A stretch of 64,000 bases of DNA from Pirellula sp. (GCA_021300155.1 JAJTID010000025.1:1-64000); one strand, 5' to 3'; shown: positions 36,233-46,617, numbered from the stretch's first letter. Numbers and translations: made by a program. Notes: a model not told the origin generated them from the sequence alone.

Positions 36233-37093
36233 TTATTCTGGGGTGCTTGATTTTTGTTGAGAAAACATCCACGAATAGAAGTCGGGATTAGCGTAGGTCG
36301 GGGTCCAACTGTCGTGTTTCAAATCCGGATACTCCGTGTACTTCACTTTTGATCCTAGTCTCTTCAGCGCCTCAACCATTTCTTGAGATCGACTTACCTT
36401 AACGACGGGATCTTGTGCTCCATGAAAGCACCATATCGGCAAAGTTGAGAAACGTTCTGCGGTCGTTGGATCGCCACCGCCACAAATAGGTGCTGCGGCG
36501 GCAAAGAAATTTGGATAGCGAGCGATCGCGTCCCAAGCTCCATACCCACCCATGGATAGTCCCGTTAGATAGATTCGGTTCGGGTCAATCCCTGCATGCT
36601 CCACCATCTCGTCTACCAGTTCCTTCACCGATTGCAAACTCGGGCTCACTCGCTCTGGCAAGCTGCTCTTCTCCAGACTCCAGTCGACGTTCGACCATTT
36701 TTGCGACTCAGGACACTGGGGAACCAAAACGTACGTCGGATACTTTTTCCGGAGACTTTCTTCGCAAAAATTCGAAGCGCCATGCTTCAAGGTAATCGTA
36801 TTGTCTTGACCGCGTTCCCCTGCACCGTGCAAAAACACAACCAACGGATACTTCCTGCCGAACTGATAACCCAACGGTTTCATGAGTCGGTACTTGAGCG
36901 TTTGTTGGTTCGAGCCTACGAACTCTCTCGGTTCGAAGAGTCTCTTAGGGTCGGTCTCCACTTGTTGGGCCATCGCGTGATTCATCGTTAGGCTCGTTGA
37001 TTCAGCCAGGAACAGCAGAATAAAGAATGAAACGGCTAGACCGCACCCGTGATGAAGCAGCACAAAGGACCGACATTTTGAAGGAAGAATCAT
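36233..37093 (-). CDS. Secreted alpha/beta hydrolase (esterase/PHB-depolymerase-like)
   Basis: The 286-residue protein has an N-terminal hydrophobic signal (about residues 12-32), then an alpha/beta-hydrolase core: LVVFLHGAGERGQDN with the oxyanion region, IYLTGLSMGGYGAWD with the nucleophile Ser in GLSMGG, the acid-bearing loop WCFHGAQDPVVKV and KHDSWTP with the likely catalytic His. This is the family of single-domain secreted carboxylesterases often annotated as prolyl-oligopeptidase-like. The substrate is unknown. It is probably co-transcribed with the DUF2231 cytochrome gene 20 bp downstream and is divergent from mutL. Confidence 0.9.
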   Translation of the reverse strand: MILPSKCRSFVLLHHGCGLAVSFFILLFLAESTSLTMNHAMAQQVETDPKRLFEPREFVGSNQQTLKYRLMKPLGYQFGRKYPLVVFLHGAGERGQDNTITLKHGASNFCEESLRKKYPTYVLVPQCPESQKWSNVDWSLEKSSLPERVSPSLQSVKELVDEMVEHAGIDPNRIYLTGLSMGGYGAWDAIARYPNFFAAAAPICGGGDPTTAERFSTLPIWCFHGAQDPVVKVSRSQEMVEALKRLGSKVKYTEYPDLKHDSWTPTYANPDFYSWMFSQQKSSTPE

Positions 37094-37281
37094 CGAGAAC
37101 CAGATGGGGGACGTTTGTAAGGAGTTCTATGGAAGGACCATCATTATAGTTGCGCAAAGGGTTAATCTGAAGAGGTAGATTTTCAATACGAAATGATGGC
37201 GTTTCCCATTACTCAAAAGCGCGTTACGCTTATCCATCGGACGGAATTTACTTAGGATGGCCCACGAGAAGGATAACCGCA

Positions 37282-39219
37282 ATGCCGACAATTCGAAAAC
37301 TCCCAGTCGGGCTTGTCAACAAAATCGCAGCGGGTGAAGTCATTGAACGACCCGCTAGTGTTGTCAAGGAATTGCTAGAAAACAGCATTGACGCAGGTGC
37401 AAAGCAAGTCGAAATTTCTATCGAAGGTGGAGGAATCGATTTAATCCGCATAACAGACAATGGATGCGGGATCGATCAGTCTCAATTAACTCTTGCCGTT
37501 GCCCCCCATGCGACCAGCAAACTTCGAGAAGATGACGATCTCTTCGATGTTCGCACGCTGGGATTTCGTGGCGAAGCGTTGGCATCGATTGCCGAGATCA
37601 GCCACATGACGCTGCGAAGTCGAGTACCAGACGAGGACAGCGCCTATGAATTGGTCATCCGAGGAGGCGAACAAGAGCCGATCCGACCCACCTCGGGCCC
37701 CGTGGGAACAACCATTGAGATTCGACATCTCTTTTTCAATACGCCCGTTCGACGAAAATTCATGAAGAGCGCTCAAACAGAGATGGGGCACGTCGTCGAA
37801 GCCTTCACGCGTGTTGCACTCGCGTATCCGCATGTCCATTTGTTGCTGTTGAGCGGAGGTCGCGTACTGCATGATCTTCCTCCGACAGAACGTTGGTCCG
37901 AGCGTATTCGAACCTTCTTTGGTGACGAAGTTGCCGACGCATTAATATCGATCGACCAACGCGACGACAAAGTCTCTATTCGAGGCTACGTCGCAGACCC
38001 TTCTGTTTCGCGAAGTAACAATCGGATGCAATATCTCTTCCTCAACGGTCGATATATTCGAGACCGTGCATTGCAACACTCCCTTGGAGAAGCCTACCGC
38101 GGACTGCTCATGGTGGGGCGATTACCCATTTGCTTTTTGCATATCGAAATTGATCCAAAAACTGTGGACGTCAATGTCCACCCAACGAAAGTAGAAGTTC
38201 GATTCGAGGACAGTGGCTCCATTTATAGTCGGCTTCTATCGGGACTGCGAACCAAATTCCTCAACAGCAACTTGGTGGCGAAGGTTCGATCCGAAGCGGT
38301 ACTTCCTGCAGAAGCAGAGGCGTTTCGAGCCATTCCTGCCATGGCACCAGAAGCCAGTTCGCCAACTGGGCTTCTCGATTGGGCCAAGTCAACAACTTCC
38401 AACCTACCCGGGCGCGTCCCCGAGTTTCGGCCGTTCTCCGATGCCAATCGCTTTTCGGTACCGAACTTGGGAGTGAATCGGGCCGCAACAATGGACGATC
38501 CATTCTTCTCACCGTCACCATCGACAGCCACTTTGGCTCGTCCATCGCATGCGGAGAACTGGGAAACCAAACCTGTCAGCCCTGAGATTCGCAGATTGGA
38601 TAACGTACCCACCGATGGAACTTCATCTCATTCGATCGATGGATCGAAGCGACACCTGGGTTTCCAAATCCACAATCGTTACCTGGTCACAGAAGATGAA
38701 ACGGGCATGGTGATCGTCGACCAACATGCGCTTCACGAGCGAATCCTATACGAGCAAATCAAAAACAAAGTCTTGTCCAAATCGCTCGATGTCCAAAACT
38801 TGCTGGTCCCTGAAACGATCACGTTGGCAGCGAGCGAAATGGCACTCGCTTTAGAGTACCAACAAGTACTAGCAGACATCGGGCTCACGATCGAGCCCTT
38901 TGGAGGCGATACTCTTTTGATCTCTTCCTATCCAGCGATCCTGCAAGGAATTTCGCCAGGTGAGGTACTTCGTCAAGTGCTCGAACCCATGCTCTCGGGG
39001 GGCAAGAAGCCTGATGTTCGCAATCTTCTCGACGAACTCATGAACATGATCGCATGCAAAGCAGCGGTGAAAGCCGGAGACCGACTGACCCCCGACGAGA
39101 TCTCGTCCCTTCTCGAACAACGGGAAATGTACCAGGATACGCACCATTGCCCGCATGGACGTCCGACAGCGTTGTTTTTCTCACGAGATCAACTCGATAA
39201 GATGTTCAAACGCATTTAG
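37282..39219 (+). CDS. mutL: DNA mismatch repair protein MutL (endonuclease-type)
   Basis: The 645-residue protein begins with MPTIRKLPVGLVNKIAAGEVIERP, after AAGGA eight bases upstream. ATPase motifs are KELLENSIDAGA (Glu30, Asn34), DNGCGI and GFRGEALASI; LFFNTPVRRKF follows. A variable linker (about 345-450) separates the C-terminal domain, which has DQHALHERILYE at 480-491, matching the DQHAX2EX4E endonuclease motif, and ACKAAVKAGDRL plus CPHGRP near 623. So this MutL probably nicks DNA itself, as in bacteria without mutH. MutS is not in the window. It diverges from the esterase gene with 188 bp between them. Confidence 0.96.
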   Translation: MPTIRKLPVGLVNKIAAGEVIERPASVVKELLENSIDAGAKQVEISIEGGGIDLIRITDNGCGIDQSQLTLAVAPHATSKLREDDDLFDVRTLGFRGEALASIAEISHMTLRSRVPDEDSAYELVIRGGEQEPIRPTSGPVGTTIEIRHLFFNTPVRRKFMKSAQTEMGHVVEAFTRVALAYPHVHLLLLSGGRVLHDLPPTERWSERIRTFFGDEVADALISIDQRDDKVSIRGYVADPSVSRSNNRMQYLFLNGRYIRDRALQHSLGEAYRGLLMVGRLPICFLHIEIDPKTVDVNVHPTKVEVRFEDSGSIYSRLLSGLRTKFLNSNLVAKVRSEAVLPAEAEAFRAIPAMAPEASSPTGLLDWAKSTTSNLPGRVPEFRPFSDANRFSVPNLGVNRAATMDDPFFSPSPSTATLARPSHAENWETKPVSPEIRRLDNVPTDGTSSHSIDGSKRHLGFQIHNRYLVTEDETGMVIVDQHALHERILYEQIKNKVLSKSLDVQNLLVPETITLAASEMALALEYQQVLADIGLTIEPFGGDTLLISSYPAILQGISPGEVLRQVLEPMLSGGKKPDVRNLLDELMNMIACKAAVKAGDRLTPDEISSLLEQREMYQDTHHCPHGRPTALFFSRDQLDKMFKRI

Positions 39220-39339
39220 GTTTGAATCAACGATCGAGACGGATCTCCACAGGTCTGTGTCGGAGATGAAGAAACTCGGCTAACGCTATGGTATACTTCA
39301 AGCGATTCCCTCCCGATCCGCCTTACCCATAATGGAAAC

Positions 39340-42141
39340 ATGAAGCCAACTCAAATCGCGATTGCGATTTCCAAATTTGTGTTTGCAACTCTACTTGGTT
39401 GCACGACTTTCGCGTATGCATTGGATGCCCAGGACAAAACGTCCGTCGAATACACGAGGGACGTCCAACCGATCCTCACCAAATACTGCGTTGGGTGTCA
39501 CAATACAGAAGACGCCGAAGCCGACGTCCAGTTGCACGACTGGAGCGTTGTCTCGAAAGGGACTCCCAAGAAGCCGTTGTTCCAAGCAAAGGATCCCGAC
39601 GCTTCATGGATGATCCAACTTATCCGAGGAACCCATGAGCCCAAGATGCCACCGGTGGACGAGCCACAGCCCTCCGAGTCTGAAGTTGCTGTGATCGCTC
39701 TCTGGATCGAGCAAGGGGCGAAAGGAGGAGAGGCCAATTTGCCTCTTCGATCCAAACTCAACGTTTCAAAGCTTCCTTCCAAATCGCGTAGCGCGATGCC
39801 GATCACCGCCCTTGCTTCGATGCCATCCGGTTTGTTACTTGGGTCTCAAGATCGAATCTCGATGAAAAAGTCTCAATGGACAACGATTCTTGACATCGAG
39901 GTTACGGGCAAGGTGTCTCAGATTCGCGTATCAAAAGATGGCTCGATGGCAGTTGTCGCCTCCGGTGTTCCAGGGGTTGGTGGTCAGGTTTCCATCGTCT
40001 CGATCGCCCAAGGAAAAGTGTCGCCAGTCCGAGTCATCGAAGCTCACCGCGATGCACTTTATGCTGCGGTTCTCAGCCCCGATCATCGTTATGTTGCCAC
40101 AGCCGGTTATGATCGAATTATTAGGATTTGGCGAGTGGAGGATGGATCGTTGGTTCGAGAACTGACTGGCCACAATGGGGCTGTTTACGATTTAGATTTT
40201 GATCCAACCGGTGCGGTGATCGCGAGTGCGAGCGCGGATGAGACCATCAAGATTTGGAATGTTGCAACAGGTGAACGATTGGACACCTATGGGCAATGCG
40301 AAGCGGAGCAATACGTCGTTCGATTCTCCCCGGATGGCAAACGAGTCATTGCAGCAGGTGCCGACAAACGTATTCGCGTTTGGAAACTGCAGTCGCTAGA
40401 GAAAGCGAGCGTTAGCCCGATGCTGTATGCCACGTTCGCCCACGAGACACCCGTTGTCGCGATGTCGATTTCCCCAGATCAATCCACATTGGCAACCGCC
40501 GGCGAAGATGGCTCGATCAAACTCTGGCAACTATCGGATACCTCACCCATCGGAGAGATCGGACGCGCAAGCGATGTGCCCAGTGGGATGCTTTGGACGA
40601 GTGAATCGGAGTTGGTCGTCTCCGCGTTGGACGGTCGATTAACATATTGCGATGCATCCAAACGGAATCGAAGTGTCGCTGTCGATGAAAACAAAAGCCA
40701 AGCTGAAAAATCACCGACGGTGAAGGATCTGCCACTCCAAAATCTGGTTGATGTTCCCGAGAATTCAGAAAAACGCACGCCCGCGACGGCACAGAAGATT
40801 TCTATTGGCAATCGTGTTTCCGGTTCGATCAGCGAAGTAGACTCGCAACAACCATCGAGCGGAGATTGGTATGCGTTCGGATCGAAAGCGGGGTCCACGA
40901 CGGTGGTTGCGATCGAAACTGCAGGATCGGATTCTTTGCTAGATAGCTTTGTCGATATTCTCGATGCGGAAGCGAATCCGATTTTACGAACTCGATTGCA
41001 AGCGGTCCGAGAGTCCTACTTTACCTTCCGAGGAAAAGACTCAACGATCGCTGACGATTTTCGATTGCATCGATGGGAAGATATGGAATTGAACGAGTAT
41101 TTGTATGCAGGGGGAGAAGTCGTTCGACTGTGGCTTTATCCTCGCGGCCCAGACTCTGGGTTCAAAGTCTATCCCGGCGAAAAGTCGAGGTACACCTATT
41201 TTGATACGACCGCGACAACGCATGCTTTGAATGAGCCTGCATGGATCGTGCGAGAGTTGCAACCAGGGCAAGAGCCGATCCCGAACGGCTTGCCTCTGTT
41301 TCCAATCTACTACTGCAACGATGATGAATCAACACGCAAAAGTGGCAAAGATAGCAAGATCACATTCACGGCTCCCGCAGATGGAACATACTTGGTTCGA
41401 GTCCGCGACAACCGTGGCTTAGGCGGTGACAAATACACCTATCGATTGACACTACAACCGCCAAACCCAAGATTCACGATCCAATTGGAACCGAAAGAAT
41501 TGGCATTGCGATCGGGCGTTGGAAGTGAGTTTACTGTTGCTGTAGATCGACGCGACGGACTCGATGAGAAGATTGAATTAGTGGCGGACAATATTCCCGA
41601 TGGGATTATCATCACAAATCCGCTCGATATCGAAGCGGGACAGATTCGAGCCGCTGGGACACTCTTTGTCGCAAAAGAAAAGTTTGATTCACTACCGATG
41701 GAGTTTGAATTGAAGCTCACGCCACGGTCTTCCCATGGCACCCCATCGGATCCCGTCACACTCAAAGTGAAGCGTCAAGACAAACCTGCAATGCAATTCA
41801 AGGTGATTGCCAAAGATGCCGCTCTAGATGCGGCCCCTTTGACGGAGATCGTAATCCGTGCAGGTACAACCTCGTCTGCATTGATGGTGATTGAGCGAGG
41901 GGATTTGAAGGGGGACATTTCCTTTGGCAAAGAAGATAGCGGACGCAATTTGCCGCATGGCGTTTACGTTGACAATATCGGGTTGAGCGGATTGTTGATT
42001 CCGAATGGGCAATCAAGCCGCGAGGTCTTCATCACGGCAGCCCCATGGGTCTCGCCCCAAACACGGCAATTCCACATCAAAGCGGCAGTCGATGGTAAAC
42101 CGACGACTCAACCCATCGTCGTCAGAATCGTTCGAGACTGA
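39340..42141 (+). CDS. Large secreted PSCyt1-WD40-PPC-like protein
   Basis: The 933-residue protein has a signal (residues 7-29), a cytochrome motif CVGCH at residues 50-54 with EPKMPPVDEP later, and WD40 blades from about residue 150 to 450 (YAAVLSPDHRYVATAGYDR, VYDLDFDPTGAVIASASAD, VRFSPDGKRVIAAGADK, AMSISPDQSTLATAGEDG). The C-terminal half has an N-terminal PPC-like region around 480-700 and further beta-sandwich domains without catalytic motifs. Its architecture resembles the smaller gene at 18345-19715 with an extra C-terminal half. It stands alone, 120 bp after mutL, with no DUF1501 or DUF1549 partner adjacent. Confidence 0.87.
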   Translation: MKPTQIAIAISKFVFATLLGCTTFAYALDAQDKTSVEYTRDVQPILTKYCVGCHNTEDAEADVQLHDWSVVSKGTPKKPLFQAKDPDASWMIQLIRGTHEPKMPPVDEPQPSESEVAVIALWIEQGAKGGEANLPLRSKLNVSKLPSKSRSAMPITALASMPSGLLLGSQDRISMKKSQWTTILDIEVTGKVSQIRVSKDGSMAVVASGVPGVGGQVSIVSIAQGKVSPVRVIEAHRDALYAAVLSPDHRYVATAGYDRIIRIWRVEDGSLVRELTGHNGAVYDLDFDPTGAVIASASADETIKIWNVATGERLDTYGQCEAEQYVVRFSPDGKRVIAAGADKRIRVWKLQSLEKASVSPMLYATFAHETPVVAMSISPDQSTLATAGEDGSIKLWQLSDTSPIGEIGRASDVPSGMLWTSESELVVSALDGRLTYCDASKRNRSVAVDENKSQAEKSPTVKDLPLQNLVDVPENSEKRTPATAQKISIGNRVSGSISEVDSQQPSSGDWYAFGSKAGSTTVVAIETAGSDSLLDSFVDILDAEANPILRTRLQAVRESYFTFRGKDSTIADDFRLHRWEDMELNEYLYAGGEVVRLWLYPRGPDSGFKVYPGEKSRYTYFDTTATTHALNEPAWIVRELQPGQEPIPNGLPLFPIYYCNDDESTRKSGKDSKITFTAPADGTYLVRVRDNRGLGGDKYTYRLTLQPPNPRFTIQLEPKELALRSGVGSEFTVAVDRRDGLDEKIELVADNIPDGIIITNPLDIEAGQIRAAGTLFVAKEKFDSLPMEFELKLTPRSSHGTPSDPVTLKVKRQDKPAMQFKVIAKDAALDAAPLTEIVIRAGTTSSALMVIERGDLKGDISFGKEDSGRNLPHGVYVDNIGLSGLLIPNGQSSREVFITAAPWVSPQTRQFHIKAAVDGKPTTQPIVVRIVRD

Positions 42142-42214
42142 CGCAGATTTCCACTTTGCTGGAGGCAGTAACGCTTTGCGTCGCATTAAACGTTCAAGTC
42201 ATCACGCTTCAATA

Positions 42215-42499
42215 CTACGCTGCGGGACGACGGAGTGAAACGGCGTAAAGCATAACGATTGCACCGCAAGCAATGAGGGACCAGGGAAACCATTCCGTCG
42301 GTTTAAAGACGCGATTGTTGTTTGTGCGTGGCGGCGGAGCCGAAAAAAGTCCCCCGTTGTTTTGAGCACGAATCGGTTCGTCGACCACCCCTGCGACTAG
42401 CACTGCACTATCGATCAGTAGGCATTCGATCCCAACAATGATCAATACGATTCCGACTGCGCAAAAAAAAGCTCTCCAAAGGGTGGCTGGCTTTATCAT
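42215..42499 (-). CDS. Small membrane protein, planctomycete conserved hypothetical
   Basis: The 94-residue protein starts at the ATG at 42499 (MIKPATLWRAF). It has two transmembrane segments, residues about 8-32 (FFCAVGIVLIIVGIECLLI) and about 66-85 (WSLIACGAIVMLYAVSL), joined by a Pro/Asn-rich loop with PPPRTNNNRVF. The pattern 'GIVLIIVGIECLLID' resembles a small inner-membrane family I have seen in planctomycetes, but no role is known. It is convergent with the cytochrome-WD40 gene and divergent from the oxidoreductase. Confidence 0.7.
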   Translation of the reverse strand: MIKPATLWRAFFCAVGIVLIIVGIECLLIDSAVLVAGVVDEPIRAQNNGGLFSAPPPRTNNNRVFKPTEWFPWSLIACGAIVMLYAVSLRRPAA

Positions 42500-42886
42500 T
42501 AGAGGATCCTTTGCGAATCGTTGAACGGAGCGAGAGTGAATTTCATCTCGTTCCATCGTCCTCCGATTTTGACTTTCTTGCGGGAATCAAAAAAGACACG
42601 AAAACATCGAGAGGATCGGTTGTAATGGCAATTGTGCGGGGAATCAGCATCTTCACATCCGAGAAAATCGTCTTGAAATCAGTCCTGTCCCCGTCAAAAA
42701 TTTCCTCGTTACTCTATTTCAAGGGGACGATACCGTGTATCGGTTGCCACCAGTGGCGTGCGATATTATTATGTTGACCTGGTTTTAAGGGCGTTCATCC
42801 CCGAATTGCTCCAGCGTGACCTCCTCTCAACCCCGGAGTTCGAGTCATGTTCACATCTCTAAATCTTCAACAATTGGGACGGTCCT
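42500..42886. other. 387-bp intergenic region, promoter of the oxidoreductase gene
   Basis: This region lies between divergent genes and presumably contains their promoters. I see no convincing coding frame, long repeat or RNA gene. A tRNA-like T-arm pattern near 42834 does not fold and is discounted. Confidence 0.45.
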
Positions 42887-44380
42887 ATGTCAGGAACAAC
42901 TCGCCGCAAATTTATTCAAAGCTCTACTGCAGTCGGTGCCTCGACTATCGGAGCTGGTTACTTTGTATCCGCAGGCTCCACAACGGCTCTTAGCAACTCC
43001 GCGATCGAAAAGCTCAACGTCGCTTGTATCGGCGTTGGCGGAAAAGGAGGCAGTGACTCCAGCAATGCAGCTCTTTTCGGTAACGTGATCGCCATGTGCG
43101 ACGTTGATCGAAACACCCTCCAAGGGAAGAGCAAAGCACCCGAATTCAAGAACGCTGAAAAGTTCACGGACTACCGCGAATTGTTCGCCAAATACGGTAA
43201 GCAAATCGACATCATCAATGTTAGCACCCCAGACCACATGCACGCGGTGATCACGTTGGAGGCCATGCGTCTCGGGATTAGTTGCTATACCCAAAAGCCT
43301 TTGACCCGAACTATCTACGAAGCGAGATTGCTCGCGAATGTTGCCAAAGAAACCGGCGTTTGCACGCAGATGGGAAATCAAGGAACGGCCTTGGACTCCT
43401 CACGCGAAGCTATCGCTCAACTGAAGTCAGGTGTGCTCGGCACGCTGAAAGAAGTTTACGCATGGTCGAACCGACCTGTTTGGGCACAAGGTCCCGGTCG
43501 ACGAATGGACATGGCATCTTTCGCAGCGCAAGCCTACAAAGAAGACGCGAAAGAAGCTCCAAAATTGGTTCAATCGAAGCACAACGAAATCCTTCGCGCG
43601 ATGGAACGTGTCGATTGGAAGAGCTGGATCGGAGTGGCTCAAGATCGCGATTACTGGCCAGGTCTCTACCACAGCTTCCAGTTCCGCGGTTGGTGGGACT
43701 TCGGTACCGGTGCGTTGGGCGATATGGCTTGCCATCAACTAACTGTTCCCTTCGCTGCTTGTGGCCTCCGAGATCCGATCTCGGTTCAAGCGAAAACGAC
43801 TGGACACGATTTCGATAGCTTCCCAGCAAGCTCGGTCATCAAGTTCGAGTTCCCAGAAACCGCCGAACGACCAGCGATTCCATTCTGGTGGTATGATAGA
43901 AAAGGCAATAAGCCACCGAAAGAAGTCTTTGCCAAATGGGGAATCGACAAGGTTGCAGACAGCGGCGTGCTCATCATTGGTGACAAGGGTGCGTTCTATA
44001 GCTCGGATGACTATTGCGGCAAGTACGAACTGAAGGGTGTCGAGAAAGTCAAAGTCGACTTCGAAAAAGCCGAGAACAAAGGTAGCAACGACGTCAACAA
44101 CATGTACGAGTTGTTCCGCGCCAAGAGTGCAGGCAATCCGATGATTTGCAAGTCGAACTTCATCGATCGCGCCGGTCCACTCACCGAAACCATCTTGCTA
44201 GGAAACCTTGCCGTTTGGGCTGCTGCCAAAGGTGGCGATGGTGGGGAGATGGGTGAATGGGGCGAAAAGGTCGAATGGGACGCAAAAAATCTCAAGGTTA
44301 CGAACTTGGCGTCACTCAAAACCCCTGGCGTTGCCGATTTGATCAAGCCAAAGTATCGCGAAGGTTACAGGCTCGATTAA
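42887..44380 (+). CDS. Tat-exported Gfo/Idh/MocA family oxidoreductase
   Basis: The 497-residue protein has a twin-arginine signal (TTRRKFIQSSTAVGAS) and a Rossmann start LNVACIGVGGKGG. The family dinucleotide-domain pattern continues with VSTPDHMHAVITLEAMRLG and YTQKPLTRTIYEAR. The usual EKP is QKP here, but the Lys is kept. The C-terminal substrate domain has the typical WWDFGTGALGDMACHQ. This is the periplasmic dehydrogenase type abundant in planctomycetes; sugars or sugar acids are likely substrates, not specified by sequence. The gene stands alone, 115 bp before the leucine-rich-repeat gene. Confidence 0.93.
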   Translation: MSGTTRRKFIQSSTAVGASTIGAGYFVSAGSTTALSNSAIEKLNVACIGVGGKGGSDSSNAALFGNVIAMCDVDRNTLQGKSKAPEFKNAEKFTDYRELFAKYGKQIDIINVSTPDHMHAVITLEAMRLGISCYTQKPLTRTIYEARLLANVAKETGVCTQMGNQGTALDSSREAIAQLKSGVLGTLKEVYAWSNRPVWAQGPGRRMDMASFAAQAYKEDAKEAPKLVQSKHNEILRAMERVDWKSWIGVAQDRDYWPGLYHSFQFRGWWDFGTGALGDMACHQLTVPFAACGLRDPISVQAKTTGHDFDSFPASSVIKFEFPETAERPAIPFWWYDRKGNKPPKEVFAKWGIDKVADSGVLIIGDKGAFYSSDDYCGKYELKGVEKVKVDFEKAENKGSNDVNNMYELFRAKSAGNPMICKSNFIDRAGPLTETILLGNLAVWAAAKGGDGGEMGEWGEKVEWDAKNLKVTNLASLKTPGVADLIKPKYREGYRLD

Positions 44381-44494
44381 TTCTCGAGTTCAGTAGATAA
44401 TAAGCATCGCAACGGTGTGCATCGAGGCATCCACCTCGACGGTCGCATCGTTGCGATTTTGTTTTACCCCACCAATTCATCTGCAGGATCTTTG

Positions 44495-45808
44495 ATGCGT
44501 ACCAGTCAATTGAGGCGATTTGTTTGTGCCACCATAGTTGTTTCTGTTGCTTGGAACGCATGGTCGTCTAATCAATTGCTAATCGCGGCGGAACCTGTTG
44601 CCCCGACCGCTTCAGGATTGCCAATGGCCAGTACCGCCGTATTGGATGTTTCGGCGACCGATGTCGATGCAGCCAAAAGACGCATCGCCTCTCTCGGTTC
44701 CGTCGCGAAGCTGACCATCGAAGGAGACAAACTGGTCGAGATCGTGATCACAGAGGGTTCGCAATTAACTCCCGCAGATTTCGATCTCTTCGGGAAGCTC
44801 ACCGATTTGAGAAAATTCCAAGTGCTCAATTGTCGAGCGCTCAATACAGAGATCGCCGCCAAACTAAATGGTCTCAAGCAATTAAAGTCGCTTGCGCTGA
44901 CCAACACTGTGATCGACGATGTCGCGGTCGAAAACATTGTGAAGTCGTTTCCAGTGTTGATCGAGTTGGATTTGTCATCGAATGCCAACATGTCTAGCCA
45001 AATCCTCACGCCGATTTCCGAAATGACTCAACTGCAACAGCTCTTGCTCGTGCAGAATCGCATCAACGAAATCGGAACACGACGATTGACAAAGCTTCAA
45101 GAGCTCAAGGTAGTCGATCTTCGCGGGAATATGGAAGCAGGCGACATGACCATGGAAGTACTTGCGGGGTTGCCTAAACTGAAGGCGCTCAAGCATCGGA
45201 GCACGGCCGTCAGTGATTACGGCATGGAACTGCTGTCCAAGAATACAACGATTGAAAACATGTTGATCCAAGACTTTGCGATCACGGGACAGTCAGGTCA
45301 GCATCTTGCAAAGCTCAGCAAACTTTCACAACTAGAGATTATCCGATGCCAAGGGTTTGGCAACGACGGAGTCCTTGCGTTGAAGGGAATGAATTTGCAA
45401 CGCTTGACCCTTCGCGATCTACCAGTTGTCGATGATTCCTCGATGGAGGTTTTCAAGGAAATGCCCAAGCTTAAACGTCTGTACATCCATGAGATTAGCG
45501 GTATCACCGACAGTGGATTGGCAAATCTTGCAGGCACACCAACACTCGAATTACTGGACATCTGGAGCGTACCCGGAATGACAGATGCTTCGATGGACGT
45601 TATTGCGGCACTACCGAATCTGAAGGAGCTGTCGATTCGTTCGACGAGCGTCTCTGATGCTGCGATCGATGCGATCTTGAAAATGCCAAAACTAGAGTCG
45701 CTAACCATCAAGGAAAACGGTTCTGTGACCGACGCTGGGTTGAAAAAGCTCGCTTCCAAAAAATGGAAGAAGCTCGATATTGGTTCCGATAAATCCAGTG
45801 ACGAATAG
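44495..45808 (+). CDS. Secreted leucine-rich-repeat protein
   Basis: The 437-residue protein starts at the ATG at 44495, preceded by AGGATC; the frame is open to 44417 but that N-terminus lacks a signal. It has a signal peptide (residues 8-28) and then about a dozen leucine-rich repeats with motifs such as LTDLRKFQVLNCRALN, LKQLKSLALTNTVIDD, LIELDLSSNANMSS, LPKLKALKHRSTAVSD and LPNLKELSIRSTSVSD. The 'L..L..L.I..t.vsD.a' spacing is typical of cysteine-free planctomycete LRR proteins. The last repeat is followed by KKWKKLDIG. An interaction role at the surface is likely; targets are unknown. Confidence 0.87.
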   Translation: MRTSQLRRFVCATIVVSVAWNAWSSNQLLIAAEPVAPTASGLPMASTAVLDVSATDVDAAKRRIASLGSVAKLTIEGDKLVEIVITEGSQLTPADFDLFGKLTDLRKFQVLNCRALNTEIAAKLNGLKQLKSLALTNTVIDDVAVENIVKSFPVLIELDLSSNANMSSQILTPISEMTQLQQLLLVQNRINEIGTRRLTKLQELKVVDLRGNMEAGDMTMEVLAGLPKLKALKHRSTAVSDYGMELLSKNTTIENMLIQDFAITGQSGQHLAKLSKLSQLEIIRCQGFGNDGVLALKGMNLQRLTLRDLPVVDDSSMEVFKEMPKLKRLYIHEISGITDSGLANLAGTPTLELLDIWSVPGMTDASMDVIAALPNLKELSIRSTSVSDAAIDAILKMPKLESLTIKENGSVTDAGLKKLASKKWKKLDIGSDKSSDE

Positions 45809-45834
45809 TCCAACGCAAAAACGAAAACCGACCC

Positions 45835-46617
45835 GTGAATATACTCTTGGCGAATGATGATGGCATTTATGCCCCCGGTTTGCATGCACTACGGCAAACG
45901 CTTGAACGATTAGGTAACGTACTGGTGGTGGCACCAGCCACCGAACAAAGTGGTGTAGGACATTCCATCACCTACCTGACGCCGTTGACTTGCAAAGAAC
46001 TTTGGGAAGACGAGTTCTTTCGTGGATGGGCTGTTGATGGCTCACCGGCTGACTGCGTTAAGCTGGGAGTTTCCGAGTTATCAAAAGAACCGATCGACTT
46101 AGTTGTGAGTGGTATCAATGGCGGGTTGAACGCTGGAATCAACGTTCTCTACTCAGGCACCGTGGCGGCTGCAATCGAAGGAGCTTTCTTTCGATTGCCA
46201 AGTATCGCTGTGTCATTGGAGCACGACGAGCACGCTGACTTCGAGGCCGCTGCCGAAATCGCGGTAGACATGATCCGGCAAATCTTGGTTCATCAAGGAG
46301 ATCGCCAAGATCTATACAATATCAACATCCCTACCGCTGCGACTCAATCGTATCGCAAAGGGATTTATCCCGAGGTTCATTGCGTTCCGATGGGTGTTGA
46401 ACGCTACGGAGATCACTATATCAAACGACAGGATCCCAAGGGACGCAATTATTATTGGTCGACCAACGATCCACCGCCACGTCCCACGGATCATGAAACC
46501 GATCTGAACGCGCTAGCAGCAGGGCATGTGACATTAACACCACTTCAGTTTGATATGACCAAGCATGCGTTGTTAAATGAAATGCAGTCTTGGGGAGTGA
46601 AGCTTGGTTCGAAATGA
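45835..46617 (+). CDS. surE: 5'/3'-nucleotidase SurE
   Basis: SurE removes phosphate from nucleoside monophosphates using a divalent metal. The 260-residue protein starts with GTG at 45835 and has MNILLANDDGIYAPG with metal-binding Asp8 and Asp9, Ser39 in EQSGVGHS and Asn near position 96 in VSGINGGLNAG, then the family motifs YSGTVAAAIEGAF and PSIAVSLE. It follows the LRR gene by 26 bp and may be co-transcribed. pcm, a common partner, is not present. Confidence 0.97.
   Translation: MNILLANDDGIYAPGLHALRQTLERLGNVLVVAPATEQSGVGHSITYLTPLTCKELWEDEFFRGWAVDGSPADCVKLGVSELSKEPIDLVVSGINGGLNAGINVLYSGTVAAAIEGAFFRLPSIAVSLEHDEHADFEAAAEIAVDMIRQILVHQGDRQDLYNINIPTAATQSYRKGIYPEVHCVPMGVERYGDHYIKRQDPKGRNYYWSTNDPPPRPTDHETDLNALAAGHVTLTPLQFDMTKHALLNEMQSWGVKLGSK

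Noticed and set aside
42511-42777. An 88-codon plus-strand frame upstream of the oxidoreductase gene
   Set aside because: Composition looks random; no ribosome binding site or motif, and it lies in a probable promoter region.
42820-42850. A tRNA-like pattern with GTTCGAGTC near 42834
   Set aside because: The flanking bases do not form the T-arm stem or an acceptor stem.
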